A DNA stretch of 64,000 nucleotides, from NCBI RefSeq assembly GCF_008065155.1, contig NZ_CP042819.1:3220501-3284500 (forward strand). The letters run 5' to 3'. Both the position numbers and the translations under genes were made by a program. Positions 56,587-64,000 of the stretch are shown here, in pieces (positions within the stretch are counted from its first letter, which is position 1; each line of letters opens with the position of its first letter). The notes under the pieces are model-generated. The model was not told where the DNA came from. It ran no database searches and saw only the letters and a list, made by a program, of their open reading frames with translations. This stretch comes from Octadecabacter sp. SW4. GTDB lineage: Bacteria > Pseudomonadota > Alphaproteobacteria > Rhodobacterales > Rhodobacteraceae.

Positions 56587-58041
56587 ATGCTTTGGTCCCT
56601 GACTAAGATTATCGCGTTCATCGCCATCGTCACCGGCCTTACCTTTGGGGCTGTCTATCTGATGAATACCTCTGGCGGTGCTGACATCACGATCGCGGGG
56701 TATAACGCGAATCTGTCAACGCTCGAGCTGACGATCGGCTTCGCGTTGTTGATCTTGCTTGTCTGGCTGTTACTGAAATTGATGGGGCTTTTGGTTGCAA
56801 CTTTCAAATTCCTGAATGGCGACGAAACCGCGATTTCGCGCTACTTTAGCCGCAACCGCGAACGCAAGGGTTTTACGGCCTTGTCCGAGGGCATGATGGC
56901 GCTCGCGTCCGGTGAAGGGCAGTTGGCATTAGCCAAGGCGGCCAAGGCTGAAAAGTATCTTGAGCGTCCCGAACTGACGACCCTCTTGACCGCACAGGCC
57001 GCGGAACTGGCCGGGGATCGGCGCAAGGCCGAAGAAACCTACAAGCGTTTGCTTCAGGACGACCGCACGCGGTTTGTCGGTGTGCGCGGTATCATGAAAC
57101 AAAAGCTGGCTGACGGGGACACGGCGACAGCGCTCAGGCTGGCCGAGAAAGCCTTTGCCATCAAACCCAAGCATGTGGAAACGCAGGATGTTCTGTTGCA
57201 ACTTCAGGCCTCGACCGAAGACTGGAAAGGCGCCCGCCAAACACTGACTGCCAAGTTGAAAAGCGGATCGCTGCCGCGTGATGTGCATAAACGCCGCGAT
57301 GCGGTGCTGGCGCTGTCCGAAGCCCGCGAAGTGCTGGCCGAAGGAAATTCAATCAACGCTCGCGAAGCGGCAATCGAGGCCAACCGTCTGTCACCCGATC
57401 TTATTCCTGCCGCCGTCATGGCGGCCCGCAGTTACATCGAGCAAGAGAATACGCGCTATGCGACCCGCGTCATCAAGAAGGCCTGGGAAGTGCATCCGCA
57501 CCCTGATCTTGCTGCAGTGTTTGCCGAAATCGTGCCGGACGAAGACCCGACCGCGCGCATCAAACGGTTCGGCGCCTTGACGCGCATTAACCCCGACGAT
57601 CCTGAAACGATCATGCTGAACAGCGAGCTTCAGATCGCCGCCGAGAATTTTCCCGAAGCCCGTCGCGCCCTGCGTGATTTGGTCGAAACGGCGCCAACGG
57701 CCCGTAACCTGACCCTCATGGCAGCGATCGAACGTGGTGAAGGCAGCGATGATCAGGTCGTGCGTGGCTGGCTGACCAAAGCACTGACTGCATCGCGCGG
57801 ACCGCAGTGGGTGTGTGACAAATGCCAGAATATCCATGCGGCCTGGACCCCCGTGTGCGGCAATTGCGGCTCATTCGACACGCTGTCGTGGAAAACACCA
57901 TCATCCGGCGAAGTCGCAATGCCTGCTGGTGTTGAAATGCTGCCCCTGATCGTCGGTCAAATTGCCGATCAATCTGATGAGACGACCGAAGATACCATCG
58001 ACGCCGAGGTCATCGACGCCGACCCAGTGGACGAAAATTAG
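56587..58041 (+). CDS. hemY: HemY-type TPR membrane protein
   Basis: A 484-residue protein with two N-terminal membrane segments (about 5-24 and 45-64) then the HemY_N domain and TPR-like helices to about 400. A four-cysteine site (C410, C413, C424, C427; VCDKCQ..CGNC) looks like a small zinc ribbon. The protein is linked to protohaem synthesis by position, but its activity is not known; it is not protoporphyrinogen oxidase. It is the last gene of hemD-mic60-hemY. Confidence 0.88.
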   Translation: MLWSLTKIIAFIAIVTGLTFGAVYLMNTSGGADITIAGYNANLSTLELTIGFALLILLVWLLLKLMGLLVATFKFLNGDETAISRYFSRNRERKGFTALSEGMMALASGEGQLALAKAAKAEKYLERPELTTLLTAQAAELAGDRRKAEETYKRLLQDDRTRFVGVRGIMKQKLADGDTATALRLAEKAFAIKPKHVETQDVLLQLQASTEDWKGARQTLTAKLKSGSLPRDVHKRRDAVLALSEAREVLAEGNSINAREAAIEANRLSPDLIPAAVMAARSYIEQENTRYATRVIKKAWEVHPHPDLAAVFAEIVPDEDPTARIKRFGALTRINPDDPETIMLNSELQIAAENFPEARRALRDLVETAPTARNLTLMAAIERGEGSDDQVVRGWLTKALTASRGPQWVCDKCQNIHAAWTPVCGNCGSFDTLSWKTPSSGEVAMPAGVEMLPLIVGQIADQSDETTEDTIDAEVIDADPVDEN

Positions 58042-58085
58042 GTCTTTTCCAGAAACGGCCAGAGTGCTATCAGCCGCTCCGATAG

Positions 58086-58161
58086 GCCGGTGTAGCTCAT
58101 CAGGTAGAGCACATCATTCGTAATGATGGGGTAGTAGGTTCGAGTCCTATCACCGGCACCA
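58086..58161 (+). tRNA. tRNA-Thr (anticodon CGU)
   Basis: A 76-base cloverleaf: acceptor GCCGGTG with CACCGGC, D stem GCTC/GAGC, anticodon arm CATCA-TTCGTAA-TGATG with anticodon CGT, T arm GTAGG-TTCGAGT-CCTAT, discriminator A and encoded CCA. It reads ACG. A single G-T pair closes the T stem. Confidence 0.96.
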
Positions 58162-58175
58162 TTTCCAGATTTATA

Positions 58176-58820
58176 TCAGTCTTCGTGCGGCGCGATTGTG
58201 AACACTGTGCCGCCTGCCGCTTTTGCGTCCTCTAGGTCGTGCGTCACCATGACCACCGGCAGATTGCGGACGCGCGCGCGCGCGAACACAAGGTCGCGCA
58301 CCTGCGTGCGCAGCGCGGTATCAAGCCGTGAAAATGCCTCGTCGAGCAAAAGCACACAAGGTTCGGCCAAAAGCATCCGCATCAGGGCGACGCGGGCTTT
58401 TTGGCCACCCGAAAGTGTTGCGGGATCGCGATCGGCATAGCCCTCCAAATCGACTTCGCGCAGGGCCTCGTTGATTTTCGCGGCACGCTCTTGCTTGCTG
58501 CCGCCAGCGCGCAGCCCAAAGGCAAGGTTGGCACCCACGCTTAGGTGTGGAAACAACAAATCGTCTTGAAACAGGATACCGACACGTCGCTGATGGGTTG
58601 GCAAATCGGTAATATTCATCCCGTCCAGCCACACTTCGCCCGACGCGCGAAACTCCGGCGCCAGATTGCCCGTAATCATCGCCAACAAGGTCGATTTACC
58701 GGCACCGGACGGCCCCATCACACTGAGGACCTCGCCTGCGGCAACGGTGATATCAATCGCCACGAGCCGCCTGTCATTATGAGAAATGACAACGTTACGC
58801 AGTTCCAGACCCTTAAGCAT
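58176..58820 (-). CDS. ynjD: ABC transporter ATPase, YnjD-like
   Basis: A 214-residue ATPase. Walker A is MGPSGAGKSTLL (about 34-45), signature LSGGQKARVALMR, Walker B VLLLDEAFSRLD, and the H-loop VMVTHDL. It couples to the YnjC-like permease encoded directly upstream (overlap 8 bases) and the YnjB-like binding protein. ATG 58820 (MLKGLELRNV) fits the family start. Like ThiQ it lacks a long C-terminal regulatory domain. Confidence 0.9.
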   Translation of the reverse strand: MLKGLELRNVVISHNDRRLVAIDITVAAGEVLSVMGPSGAGKSTLLAMITGNLAPEFRASGEVWLDGMNITDLPTHQRRVGILFQDDLLFPHLSVGANLAFGLRAGGSKQERAAKINEALREVDLEGYADRDPATLSGGQKARVALMRMLLAEPCVLLLDEAFSRLDTALRTQVRDLVFARARVRNLPVVMVTHDLEDAKAAGGTVFTIAPHED

Positions 58821-60498
58821 GCAGCCCCCTACGATTGCGCCATACCAAGGCAGGAATAATGAGCGCGAGAGCGAATGGCACAAGCGCCGCCGCCGTTTGC
58901 GCCAGACCGTAAACGGCGATCGCACGTCGGTCGCCGCCCGATGCTAGCGCGACGGCCTCGGTGGTCAGCGTCGAAACCCGACCGCCGCCGATCAGAAGCG
59001 TTGGCAAATACTGACCCACGGAAACCGATAACCCGACGGCAATCGCCACAAGCACGGGACGCGTCAGCATTGGCAGGCGCACTTGCCAGAACACGCGGTT
59101 TGGTGATGCCCCAAGCGCCGCGGCCGTCACGCCATTCCGCCCGTCCCACGCCCGATAGGGATCACCAAGCGATAAAAAAACATAAGGCAACACAAACACC
59201 AGATGCGCCGCGATCACCGGACCACGCCCCACGTCCGCACCCAGACCCAATAGCAGGGTCTGCAGGCCTGGCAAAAACGTGGTTTGCGGCACTAACAATG
59301 GCAAATACAGCAACCACAGCCCGCGTGAAGTGATCTTGCGCCCACTGCGGTGTTCGGCCTCGAGGCAGCCCAGAACAAGCGCGAGAGCCAGCCCCGTCGC
59401 GGTCATCGCGACGATGAACGTCTCGCCGAATGCGCCGCCCGTATCAGGGCCGTGCCGCATCCATGTGCGCAGGCTGAAACTGTCGGGCAAGGCGTTCGGA
59501 AAGCTCCAGAATCCGGCAAAGGACCAAACCAGCAATCCACCCAATCCGGCAAAGATCAACGCCGCTGTCAGCGCTCCGGCACCCAGACCCAACGGGCGGA
59601 TCGCGCCGTCCAATCGTCCGCGCCCGCCGCGTATCACCCACGACAGACCAATCCGGGCCACGATAAATTCGCCAAACCGCCAAACGCTTAACGCGGCAAC
59701 GACCAGCGCCAGTTGCAGCAAGGCTCCGGCGGCCGCCAGGAGTCGCATGCCCAGGTCGGGGTCTCCCATCCATTTAACGATCAACACCGACAAGGGTGGC
59801 GGTGTGGTCGGCCCGAGGATCACCGCAACATCAACGACCGACATGGAATAGGCCAGCACCACATAGACCGGCAACCTGATCTGCGCATAAACCCGCGGAA
59901 AGACCGCTTTTAACCAGCCTGTGAGCCGCCCGTAGCCCAACGCCTGCGCAACCAGGAGACTGCGGCGCTGTTGCACCTGGCCCAAGGCCGCGATTGTCAT
60001 CAACAGCAAAAACGGAACCTCTTTGATGATCAAACCGGCCGTCATTGCCAGCCCGTATGGATCGTTGAGGATCAACACATCGGGCGGGCGGTCCCATCCG
60101 GTCAGGCCGGGCGACACCAGCCGCACGATCCAGCCCGAAGGTGCGATCAGAAACGCAAGGCCAAAGGCGGCCGCAGCATGTGGCACGGCCAGCAGCGGTG
60201 ACAAGAGTCGCTCCAGCACCTGAAACGCCGGCGTGCCCGACCAGCCGCCCGTGATAAGGACGACGATCAGCACCGAAATGCCGGTTGCAAGCAACCCTGT
60301 CGTGACGGAAATGCGCGCGGCGGCCCCGATCCCCGGCGTGGTCGCAAGCATCCGGAGCGCATCAAGCGAAGGGCCATCAAAACCGGCGACAGGCAGGTGC
60401 CCAAATGCTGGCAGCACGGTGCCCCAAAGCCCCGCCACAACGGGGCCAAGCATTGCCAGAAGCGTCACAATCGGAACAAGGGCGATCAGGCGCGGCAT
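58813..60498 (-). CDS. ynjC: ABC transporter permease (fused), YnjC-like
   Basis: A 561-residue inner-membrane permease with about twelve hydrophobic segments and two EAA-type loops (around LAQALGYGRLTGWLKAVFP and VTAAALGASPNRVFWQVRLP), so two permease units are joined in one chain. This is the YnjC/ThiP arrangement. It moves an unknown substrate with YnjD and YnjB; thiamine has been proposed for related systems. It lies 20 bases after ynjB. Confidence 0.9.
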   Translation of the reverse strand: MPRLIALVPIVTLLAMLGPVVAGLWGTVLPAFGHLPVAGFDGPSLDALRMLATTPGIGAAARISVTTGLLATGISVLIVVLITGGWSGTPAFQVLERLLSPLLAVPHAAAAFGLAFLIAPSGWIVRLVSPGLTGWDRPPDVLILNDPYGLAMTAGLIIKEVPFLLLMTIAALGQVQQRRSLLVAQALGYGRLTGWLKAVFPRVYAQIRLPVYVVLAYSMSVVDVAVILGPTTPPPLSVLIVKWMGDPDLGMRLLAAAGALLQLALVVAALSVWRFGEFIVARIGLSWVIRGGRGRLDGAIRPLGLGAGALTAALIFAGLGGLLVWSFAGFWSFPNALPDSFSLRTWMRHGPDTGGAFGETFIVAMTATGLALALVLGCLEAEHRSGRKITSRGLWLLYLPLLVPQTTFLPGLQTLLLGLGADVGRGPVIAAHLVFVLPYVFLSLGDPYRAWDGRNGVTAAALGASPNRVFWQVRLPMLTRPVLVAIAVGLSVSVGQYLPTLLIGGGRVSTLTTEAVALASGGDRRAIAVYGLAQTAAALVPFALALIIPALVWRNRRGLHA

Positions 60499-60518
60499 GG
60501 CTTTCGGGCGCCTACCCC

Positions 60519-61718
60519 CTATTGCGCCGTGCCATAGCGCGCCATCCAGTCGTCGGTGATCCGAGTCATCCAGCTGGGGTGCGGTTCAGCAACAACAGAG
60601 CCTAATTCAGCCGGCGAAAGGGTCGCGATACCCAAGTCAAGCGTATCAAACAACGCGCGGTCTGTGTCCGTCAGCGCGGCCATGTCCAGCACCGTCCCAT
60701 AACCCAGAATGGCGGGGTCTTGTGCACGGGCCTGTGCCTCGGGCGACATCAGGAAGTTGGCAACGATCATCGCGCCCGCGACCGAACCGGAATTATATGG
60801 AATGGCCACGAAGCTGGCATTGCCGATCGTGCCCTTGTCCAACACAAAGGTGCGCACGGTGTCGGGCAGTTGCTGATTGGCAATCGCGGCTGTCGCCTCG
60901 CCGGGGCTAAAGGAAATCGCCAGATCAATTTCGCCGTCCGCGATCAGCTGCAATTGCGCTGGGCCCGTCGCGGGATAGGCGCGCCCCTGACGCCAAAGCG
61001 TGGGCGTGAGGGCATCAAGATAGTCCCACAAGGGGGCTGTGACTTTGGCATAGTTTTCATCGGTCGCGGGGGCATACAGCGGTGCCTGATCGTCAATCAG
61101 ATCGACCAGCGCCTGTTTCAGAAATGTCGCGCCCAGAAAATCGGGCGGTTGGGGATAGGTAAAACGGCCAGGGTTGGCTTTGGACCAGTCCAGGATCGCC
61201 GTCATGCTGCCCAGCGGATCGGCCAGATCGGCGGTGTCGTGGATAAACACGACCTGCGCCATCGCCCAGGGGGCCTCGAATCCTTCAACGGGCACCGTAA
61301 AATCGGTCTGCACGGTCTTGCCATTGCTATCGACCACAGCCCAGTTGGGCAGTTGTTCAGCAAAGGGACCAAACAGCAGATCAGCGTCTTTCATCGCAGC
61401 GAAATTCGCGCCGTTGATCCAGATCATGTCAATCGCGCCATCATTATCGACGCCCGCCTGCTTTTCGCTGAGGACTCGTGTCACGGCATCGGCGGTATCG
61501 GTCAGTTTGACGTGTTCGAGGGTCACGCCATAGTCTTCGGCAACACGTTCGCCGACCCAGGCAATGAAATCGTTGGTGGTGGTCGACCCGCCCCACGCGT
61601 TCCAGTAAACGGTTTGACCTGCAGCTTCGGCCATCACGGCGTCCCAATCGGCGGGGTCGGGATTGGCCAGCGCGGGCAGGGGTGCCACAAGTGCGGCGAT
61701 TAGGGCGAGATGTTTCAT
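60519..61718 (-). CDS. ynjB: ABC transporter substrate-binding protein, YnjB-like
   Basis: A 399-residue periplasmic binding protein with a signal peptide of about 18 residues (HLALIAALVAPLPALA). VYWNAWGGSTTTNDFIAWVGERV, IDMIWINGANFAAMK and LLFGPFAEQLPN match YnjB. The ligand is unconfirmed. ATG 61718 gives MKHLALIAAL; the open frame further upstream is not family-like. It is 11 bases after the ynjF-like gene. Confidence 0.92.
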   Translation of the reverse strand: MKHLALIAALVAPLPALANPDPADWDAVMAEAAGQTVYWNAWGGSTTTNDFIAWVGERVAEDYGVTLEHVKLTDTADAVTRVLSEKQAGVDNDGAIDMIWINGANFAAMKDADLLFGPFAEQLPNWAVVDSNGKTVQTDFTVPVEGFEAPWAMAQVVFIHDTADLADPLGSMTAILDWSKANPGRFTYPQPPDFLGATFLKQALVDLIDDQAPLYAPATDENYAKVTAPLWDYLDALTPTLWRQGRAYPATGPAQLQLIADGEIDLAISFSPGEATAAIANQQLPDTVRTFVLDKGTIGNASFVAIPYNSGSVAGAMIVANFLMSPEAQARAQDPAILGYGTVLDMAALTDTDRALFDTLDLGIATLSPAELGSVVAEPHPSWMTRITDDWMARYGTAQ

Positions 61719-61729
61719 AGGGTGGCCTT

Positions 61730-62338
61730 TCAGGTGGTAAAGAGTTGCCGCGCCGCATGGATACGCAAGCCCGCAGTGACAAAGCACAGCGCGCCGAAAA
61801 TCCAGGCCATCACGGCAAAGTATGCGGGAAAGAGGCACAGCAGCACAAAGAAGATGATCGTTTCGGTCCCTTCCAGAATGCCGTTGGAGTAATAGAGCGA
61901 TTTTTTGCCCTGCGTCGAGGTCTGCATCTGCGCCTTCTCGGCCAGGATCGCATAGCCAAGAAAGCTTGTGCCATTAAAGTAGAAACTGGTCAGCAGGAAT
62001 GCCCCGGCGGCACCATTTGCCCCCGCATCATATAACACGAACGCCAGCGGAATCGCGCCGTAAAACAGAAAATCCGCAGCGATATCGAGGTAACCGCCAA
62101 AGTCCGTCTTTTGCGTTGCGCGGGCGACGGCACCATCAAGCCCGTCAGCCACGCGCGAGGCGAGCAGAAAAACCAGCGCCGCCGAAAAAGCCCCGAACAC
62201 GATCAAAAGCGCGGCAATCAGCCCGAGGCCAAGCCCGGCAATCGTCACTGCATCAGCCGACACGCCTCGCGCTGCAAGACCGCGGCCCAGTGTGTTCAGC
62301 GGCGGGTCAATGATTTTGCGTGCAGCAGCGTCAAGCAT
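61730..62338 (-). CDS. ynjF: CDP-alcohol phosphatidyltransferase, YnjF-like
   Basis: A 202-residue membrane enzyme with about five hydrophobic segments. DGLDGAVARATQKTDFGGYLD is the CDP-alcohol transferase motif (D-G-x2-A-R-x8-G-x3-D). It joins a CDP-linked lipid to an alcohol; the acceptor is unknown. In E. coli ynjF also follows the ynjBCD genes, so the association is kept across phyla while the rhodanese ynjE is absent here. ATG 62338 has AGGGAG before it. Confidence 0.88.
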   Translation of the reverse strand: MLDAAARKIIDPPLNTLGRGLAARGVSADAVTIAGLGLGLIAALLIVFGAFSAALVFLLASRVADGLDGAVARATQKTDFGGYLDIAADFLFYGAIPLAFVLYDAGANGAAGAFLLTSFYFNGTSFLGYAILAEKAQMQTSTQGKKSLYYSNGILEGTETIIFFVLLCLFPAYFAVMAWIFGALCFVTAGLRIHAARQLFTT

Positions 62339-62419
62339 GATGCCCTCCCTTTGTAGAAACGTTTTGGCTGATGGAAGGTTTTGACGCAATCGGGGTGACG
62401 CGAATGTGAGACGGCGTAA

Positions 62420-62462
62420 GATGTTGCAGCCGATCACCCTGATTTGAGGGCCCTGCAACATC
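62420..62462. promoter_or_regulatory. Long inverted repeat between ynjF and msrB
   Basis: GATGTTGCAG (62420-62429) and CTGCAACATC (62453-62462) are perfect 10-base inverted repeats, 23 bases apart; inside, CCCT (62437-62440) and AGGG (62447-62450) add a second stem. No T-run follows on either strand. It is 82 bases before the ynjF ATG and 57 before msrB, so it may be an operator serving both or a folded RNA. It does not match the TPP riboswitch motifs. Confidence 0.45.
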
Positions 62463-62519
62463 ACTGGCAATTGCGTGCGCTAACCCCATATCCTGCATCA
62501 GAACAATGAAAGGGACGCC

Positions 62520-62969
62520 ATGACCACCTATCGCAAAGACCCTGACGTGATCGCCACCCTGACACCCGAACAATACCGCGTGACGCAGCAAAGCGGGACC
62601 GAACGCGCCGGCACTGGCCCTTATCTGGATAACAAGGAGCCGGGGATTTACGTCGATATCGTATCCGGTGAGCCGCTGTTTGCATCATCCGACAAATACG
62701 AAAGCGGCTGCGGCTGGCCCAGCTTTACCAAGCCGATCATGGATGATCATATCAACGAATTGCGCGACATGACCCACGGGATGATCCGCACCGAAGTGCG
62801 CAGCACGCATGGCGACAGCCACCTGGGCCACGTCTTTCCCGATGGCCCTACGGATCGCGGCGGGCTGCGCTATTGCATCAACGGCGCCAGTCTGCGCTTC
62901 GTCCATCGTGACGATATGGAAGCCGAAGGCTATGGCAAATTCATCGACCAAGTGGAGGACGTAGCATGA
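62520..62969 (+). CDS. msrB: Peptide methionine-R-sulfoxide reductase MsrB (zinc-free type)
   Basis: A 149-residue MsrB that reduces the R-epimer of methionine sulfoxide. Catalytic C119 is in [13 protein letters not shown]64 in SGCGWPSF fits a resolving cysteine. The two CxxC zinc motifs of many MsrB proteins are absent (residues 46-51 read DIVSGE; 96-101 read THGDSH), the zinc-free form. It lacks a signal peptide, so it is cytosolic. It overlaps the start of the second msrA by 4 bases. Confidence 0.94.
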   Translation: MTTYRKDPDVIATLTPEQYRVTQQSGTERAGTGPYLDNKEPGIYVDIVSGEPLFASSDKYESGCGWPSFTKPIMDDHINELRDMTHGMIRTEVRSTHGDSHLGHVFPDGPTDRGGLRYCINGASLRFVHRDDMEAEGYGKFIDQVEDVA

Positions 62970-63472
62970 GTGAACGCGCAGTTCTGGCGGGCGGATGTTT
63001 CTGGGGCATGCAGGACCTGATCCGCAAGATGCCCGGTGTGATTTCGACCCGTGTGGGCTATACGGGCGGCGATGTCGCGAACGCCACCTATCGCAATCAC
63101 GGCACCCACGCCGAAGGGATCGAGGTGATCTTTGACCCCGACGTGATGACATACCGGCGGTTGCTGGAGTTCTTTTTCCAGATCCACGACCCGACGACGC
63201 CCAACCGCCAAGGCAATGATCGCGGCATGTCTTATCGCTCGGCGATCTATTACGTTGATGACGCACAGCGCGACGTAGCGTTGGACACCATCGCCGATGT
63301 GGATGCCAGCGGCCTTTGGCCCGGCAAGGTTGTGACCGAAGTAGAGCCCGCCCGCGATTTCTGGGAGGCCGAACCCGAGCATCAGGATTACCTTGAGCGT
63401 CTGCCCAATGGGTATACCTGCCACTTTGTGCGGCCCGATTGGGTCTTGCCGCGCCGAAATGCGGCCGAATAG
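62966..63472 (+). CDS. msrA: Cytosolic peptide methionine sulfoxide reductase MsrA
   Basis: A 168-residue MsrA with the catalytic site [10 protein letters not shown] (residues 8-17; sulfenate cysteine in GCFWG). It reduces the S-epimer and is coupled to msrB by the ATGA overlap. No signal peptide is present, in contrast to the exported MsrA at 5008-5670. E in [12 protein letters not shown] and Y in [12 protein letters not shown] complete the site. Confidence 0.95.
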   Translation: MSERAVLAGGCFWGMQDLIRKMPGVISTRVGYTGGDVANATYRNHGTHAEGIEVIFDPDVMTYRRLLEFFFQIHDPTTPNRQGNDRGMSYRSAIYYVDDAQRDVALDTIADVDASGLWPGKVVTEVEPARDFWEAEPEHQDYLERLPNGYTCHFVRPDWVLPRRNAAE

Positions 63473-63475
63473 ACC

Positions 63476-64000
63476 CTAATTCAGCGCAATACGGGGCCGG
63501 CCCTGTGCCGCAACCTTGATTGTCGCTTCGACAAACATCGTCTTACCTTCGATCTCGGCGGCCTTGACCTCGCGATCAAAGGTCAGGCGAATTTCCTCAA
63601 CGCCAGCTGCGCGCGCCTTGTCGCAGGCGATATCCTCAAGCGCTTGGGTCAAGGCGCTCATCGCCGCCTCGGCCTCGCCAAACCGCTTGGGCCCATCGGG
63701 TAGGTGTGCAACAAACACACCCTCGCCTGCGCTCGTGACGGTGCCGCTTTCGTGCATGGATACCTGCCCGACGACCGCGCCGATGGCATTCGCCACACCG
63801 CCATGCGCCGGTAGAATCGTTGGCGTATGTAGCGCCGTTCCAACCGCGCCATAATAATTCTGCGCCGATGCACCAAGGCCAATCACCGGCACATTCAACC
63901 CGGCATTGATCCGCACTACGCCTTGGTGCCTTGCCAGACCCGCCTGCATCAACGGATGGCGCGCAAGATTGCCCATAGGCTGATCACCCCAGTCAAAATC
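63476..64000 (-). CDS. Hydantoinase/oxoprolinase family protein (5' end outside window)
   Basis: The frame is open from the TAA at 63476 to the right window edge; about 174 C-terminal residues are visible, without a start. VIGLGASAQNYYGAVGTALHTPTILP with AHGGVANAIGAVVGQV is the conserved C-terminal part of HyuA-type ATP-dependent hydantoinases and 5-oxoprolinases. Substrate cannot be told from this part. It is convergent with msrA. Confidence 0.85.
   Translation of the reverse strand, partial: DFDWGDQPMGNLARHPLMQAGLARHQGVVRINAGLNVPVIGLGASAQNYYGAVGTALHTPTILPAHGGVANAIGAVVGQVSMHESGTVTSAGEGVFVAHLPDGPKRFGEAEAAMSALTQALEDIACDKARAAGVEEIRLTFDREVKAAEIEGKTMFVEATIKVAAQGRPRIALN

Noticed and set aside
62339..62519. 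TPP riboswitch before the YnjBCD-like transporter
   Set aside because: CTGAGA and the ACC..GAACCTGATC blocks of the thi-box are not present; only an inverted repeat is seen.

Overview
The window is a stretch of ordinary chromosome from an alphaproteobacterium of the order Rhodobacterales, most likely the Roseobacter group; genus cannot be fixed from the sequence alone. The evidence is the gene order parB-parA-rsmG-mnmG-mnmE-rho, the RegB/SenC/RegA redox system next to ahcY, a hemD-mic60-hemY cluster, an AddAB-type recombination nuclease with amgK/murU, GC-rich coding DNA and Rhodobacter-like protein sequences. No transposase, integrase, phage gene, CRISPR array or rRNA operon was seen.

Layout. 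0-13 kb: NUDIX enzymes, Hsp33, argG, a sulfotransferase-like protein beside a class-IV aminotransferase, an exported MsrA, a ribokinase-like kinase, a malic enzyme/phosphotransacetylase fusion, mutS and the hrcA-grpE heat-shock pair. 13-26 kb: rph-rdgB-hemW, then the origin region. The minus-strand run parB..rho and the plus-strand run maf-aroE-coaE-dnaQ diverge from a 512-base gap (22561-23072) holding DnaA boxes and an AT-rich tract, which I read as oriC. Two parS palindromes lie to its left. 26-41 kb: secB, fxsA, a Tim44-like protein, mltA, smr, an MFS carrier, hslVU, and the compact run tsaE-amgK-murU-addB-addA-trxA, which ends in an intrinsic terminator. 41-50 kb: a PAS-domain protein, regB/senC/regA, a LysR regulator with a divergent 54-residue protein, an HD phosphohydrolase, a methyltransferase and ahcY with a possible structured leader. 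50-64 kb: a PhnZ/MIOX-like HD protein, two DUF proteins, the tsaD-gpsA-yciI-EVE operon, hemD-mic60-hemY, tRNA-Thr(CGU), a YnjBCD-type ABC transporter with a YnjF-like enzyme, an msrB-msrA pair and the C-terminal part of a hydantoinase/oxoprolinase.

Three genes (a NUDIX hydrolase, hslU and gpsA) each show a one-base loss in a short C or G run. Two of them belong to conserved systems, so consensus errors are as likely as real lesions. The least explained features are a 48-base element of 10-base repeats present twice (3919-3966 and 45740-45787), alternative hairpins in front of ahcY, and a 10-base inverted repeat between ynjF and msrB. I did not find a clearly new multi-gene system; most of the window is conserved housekeeping DNA.
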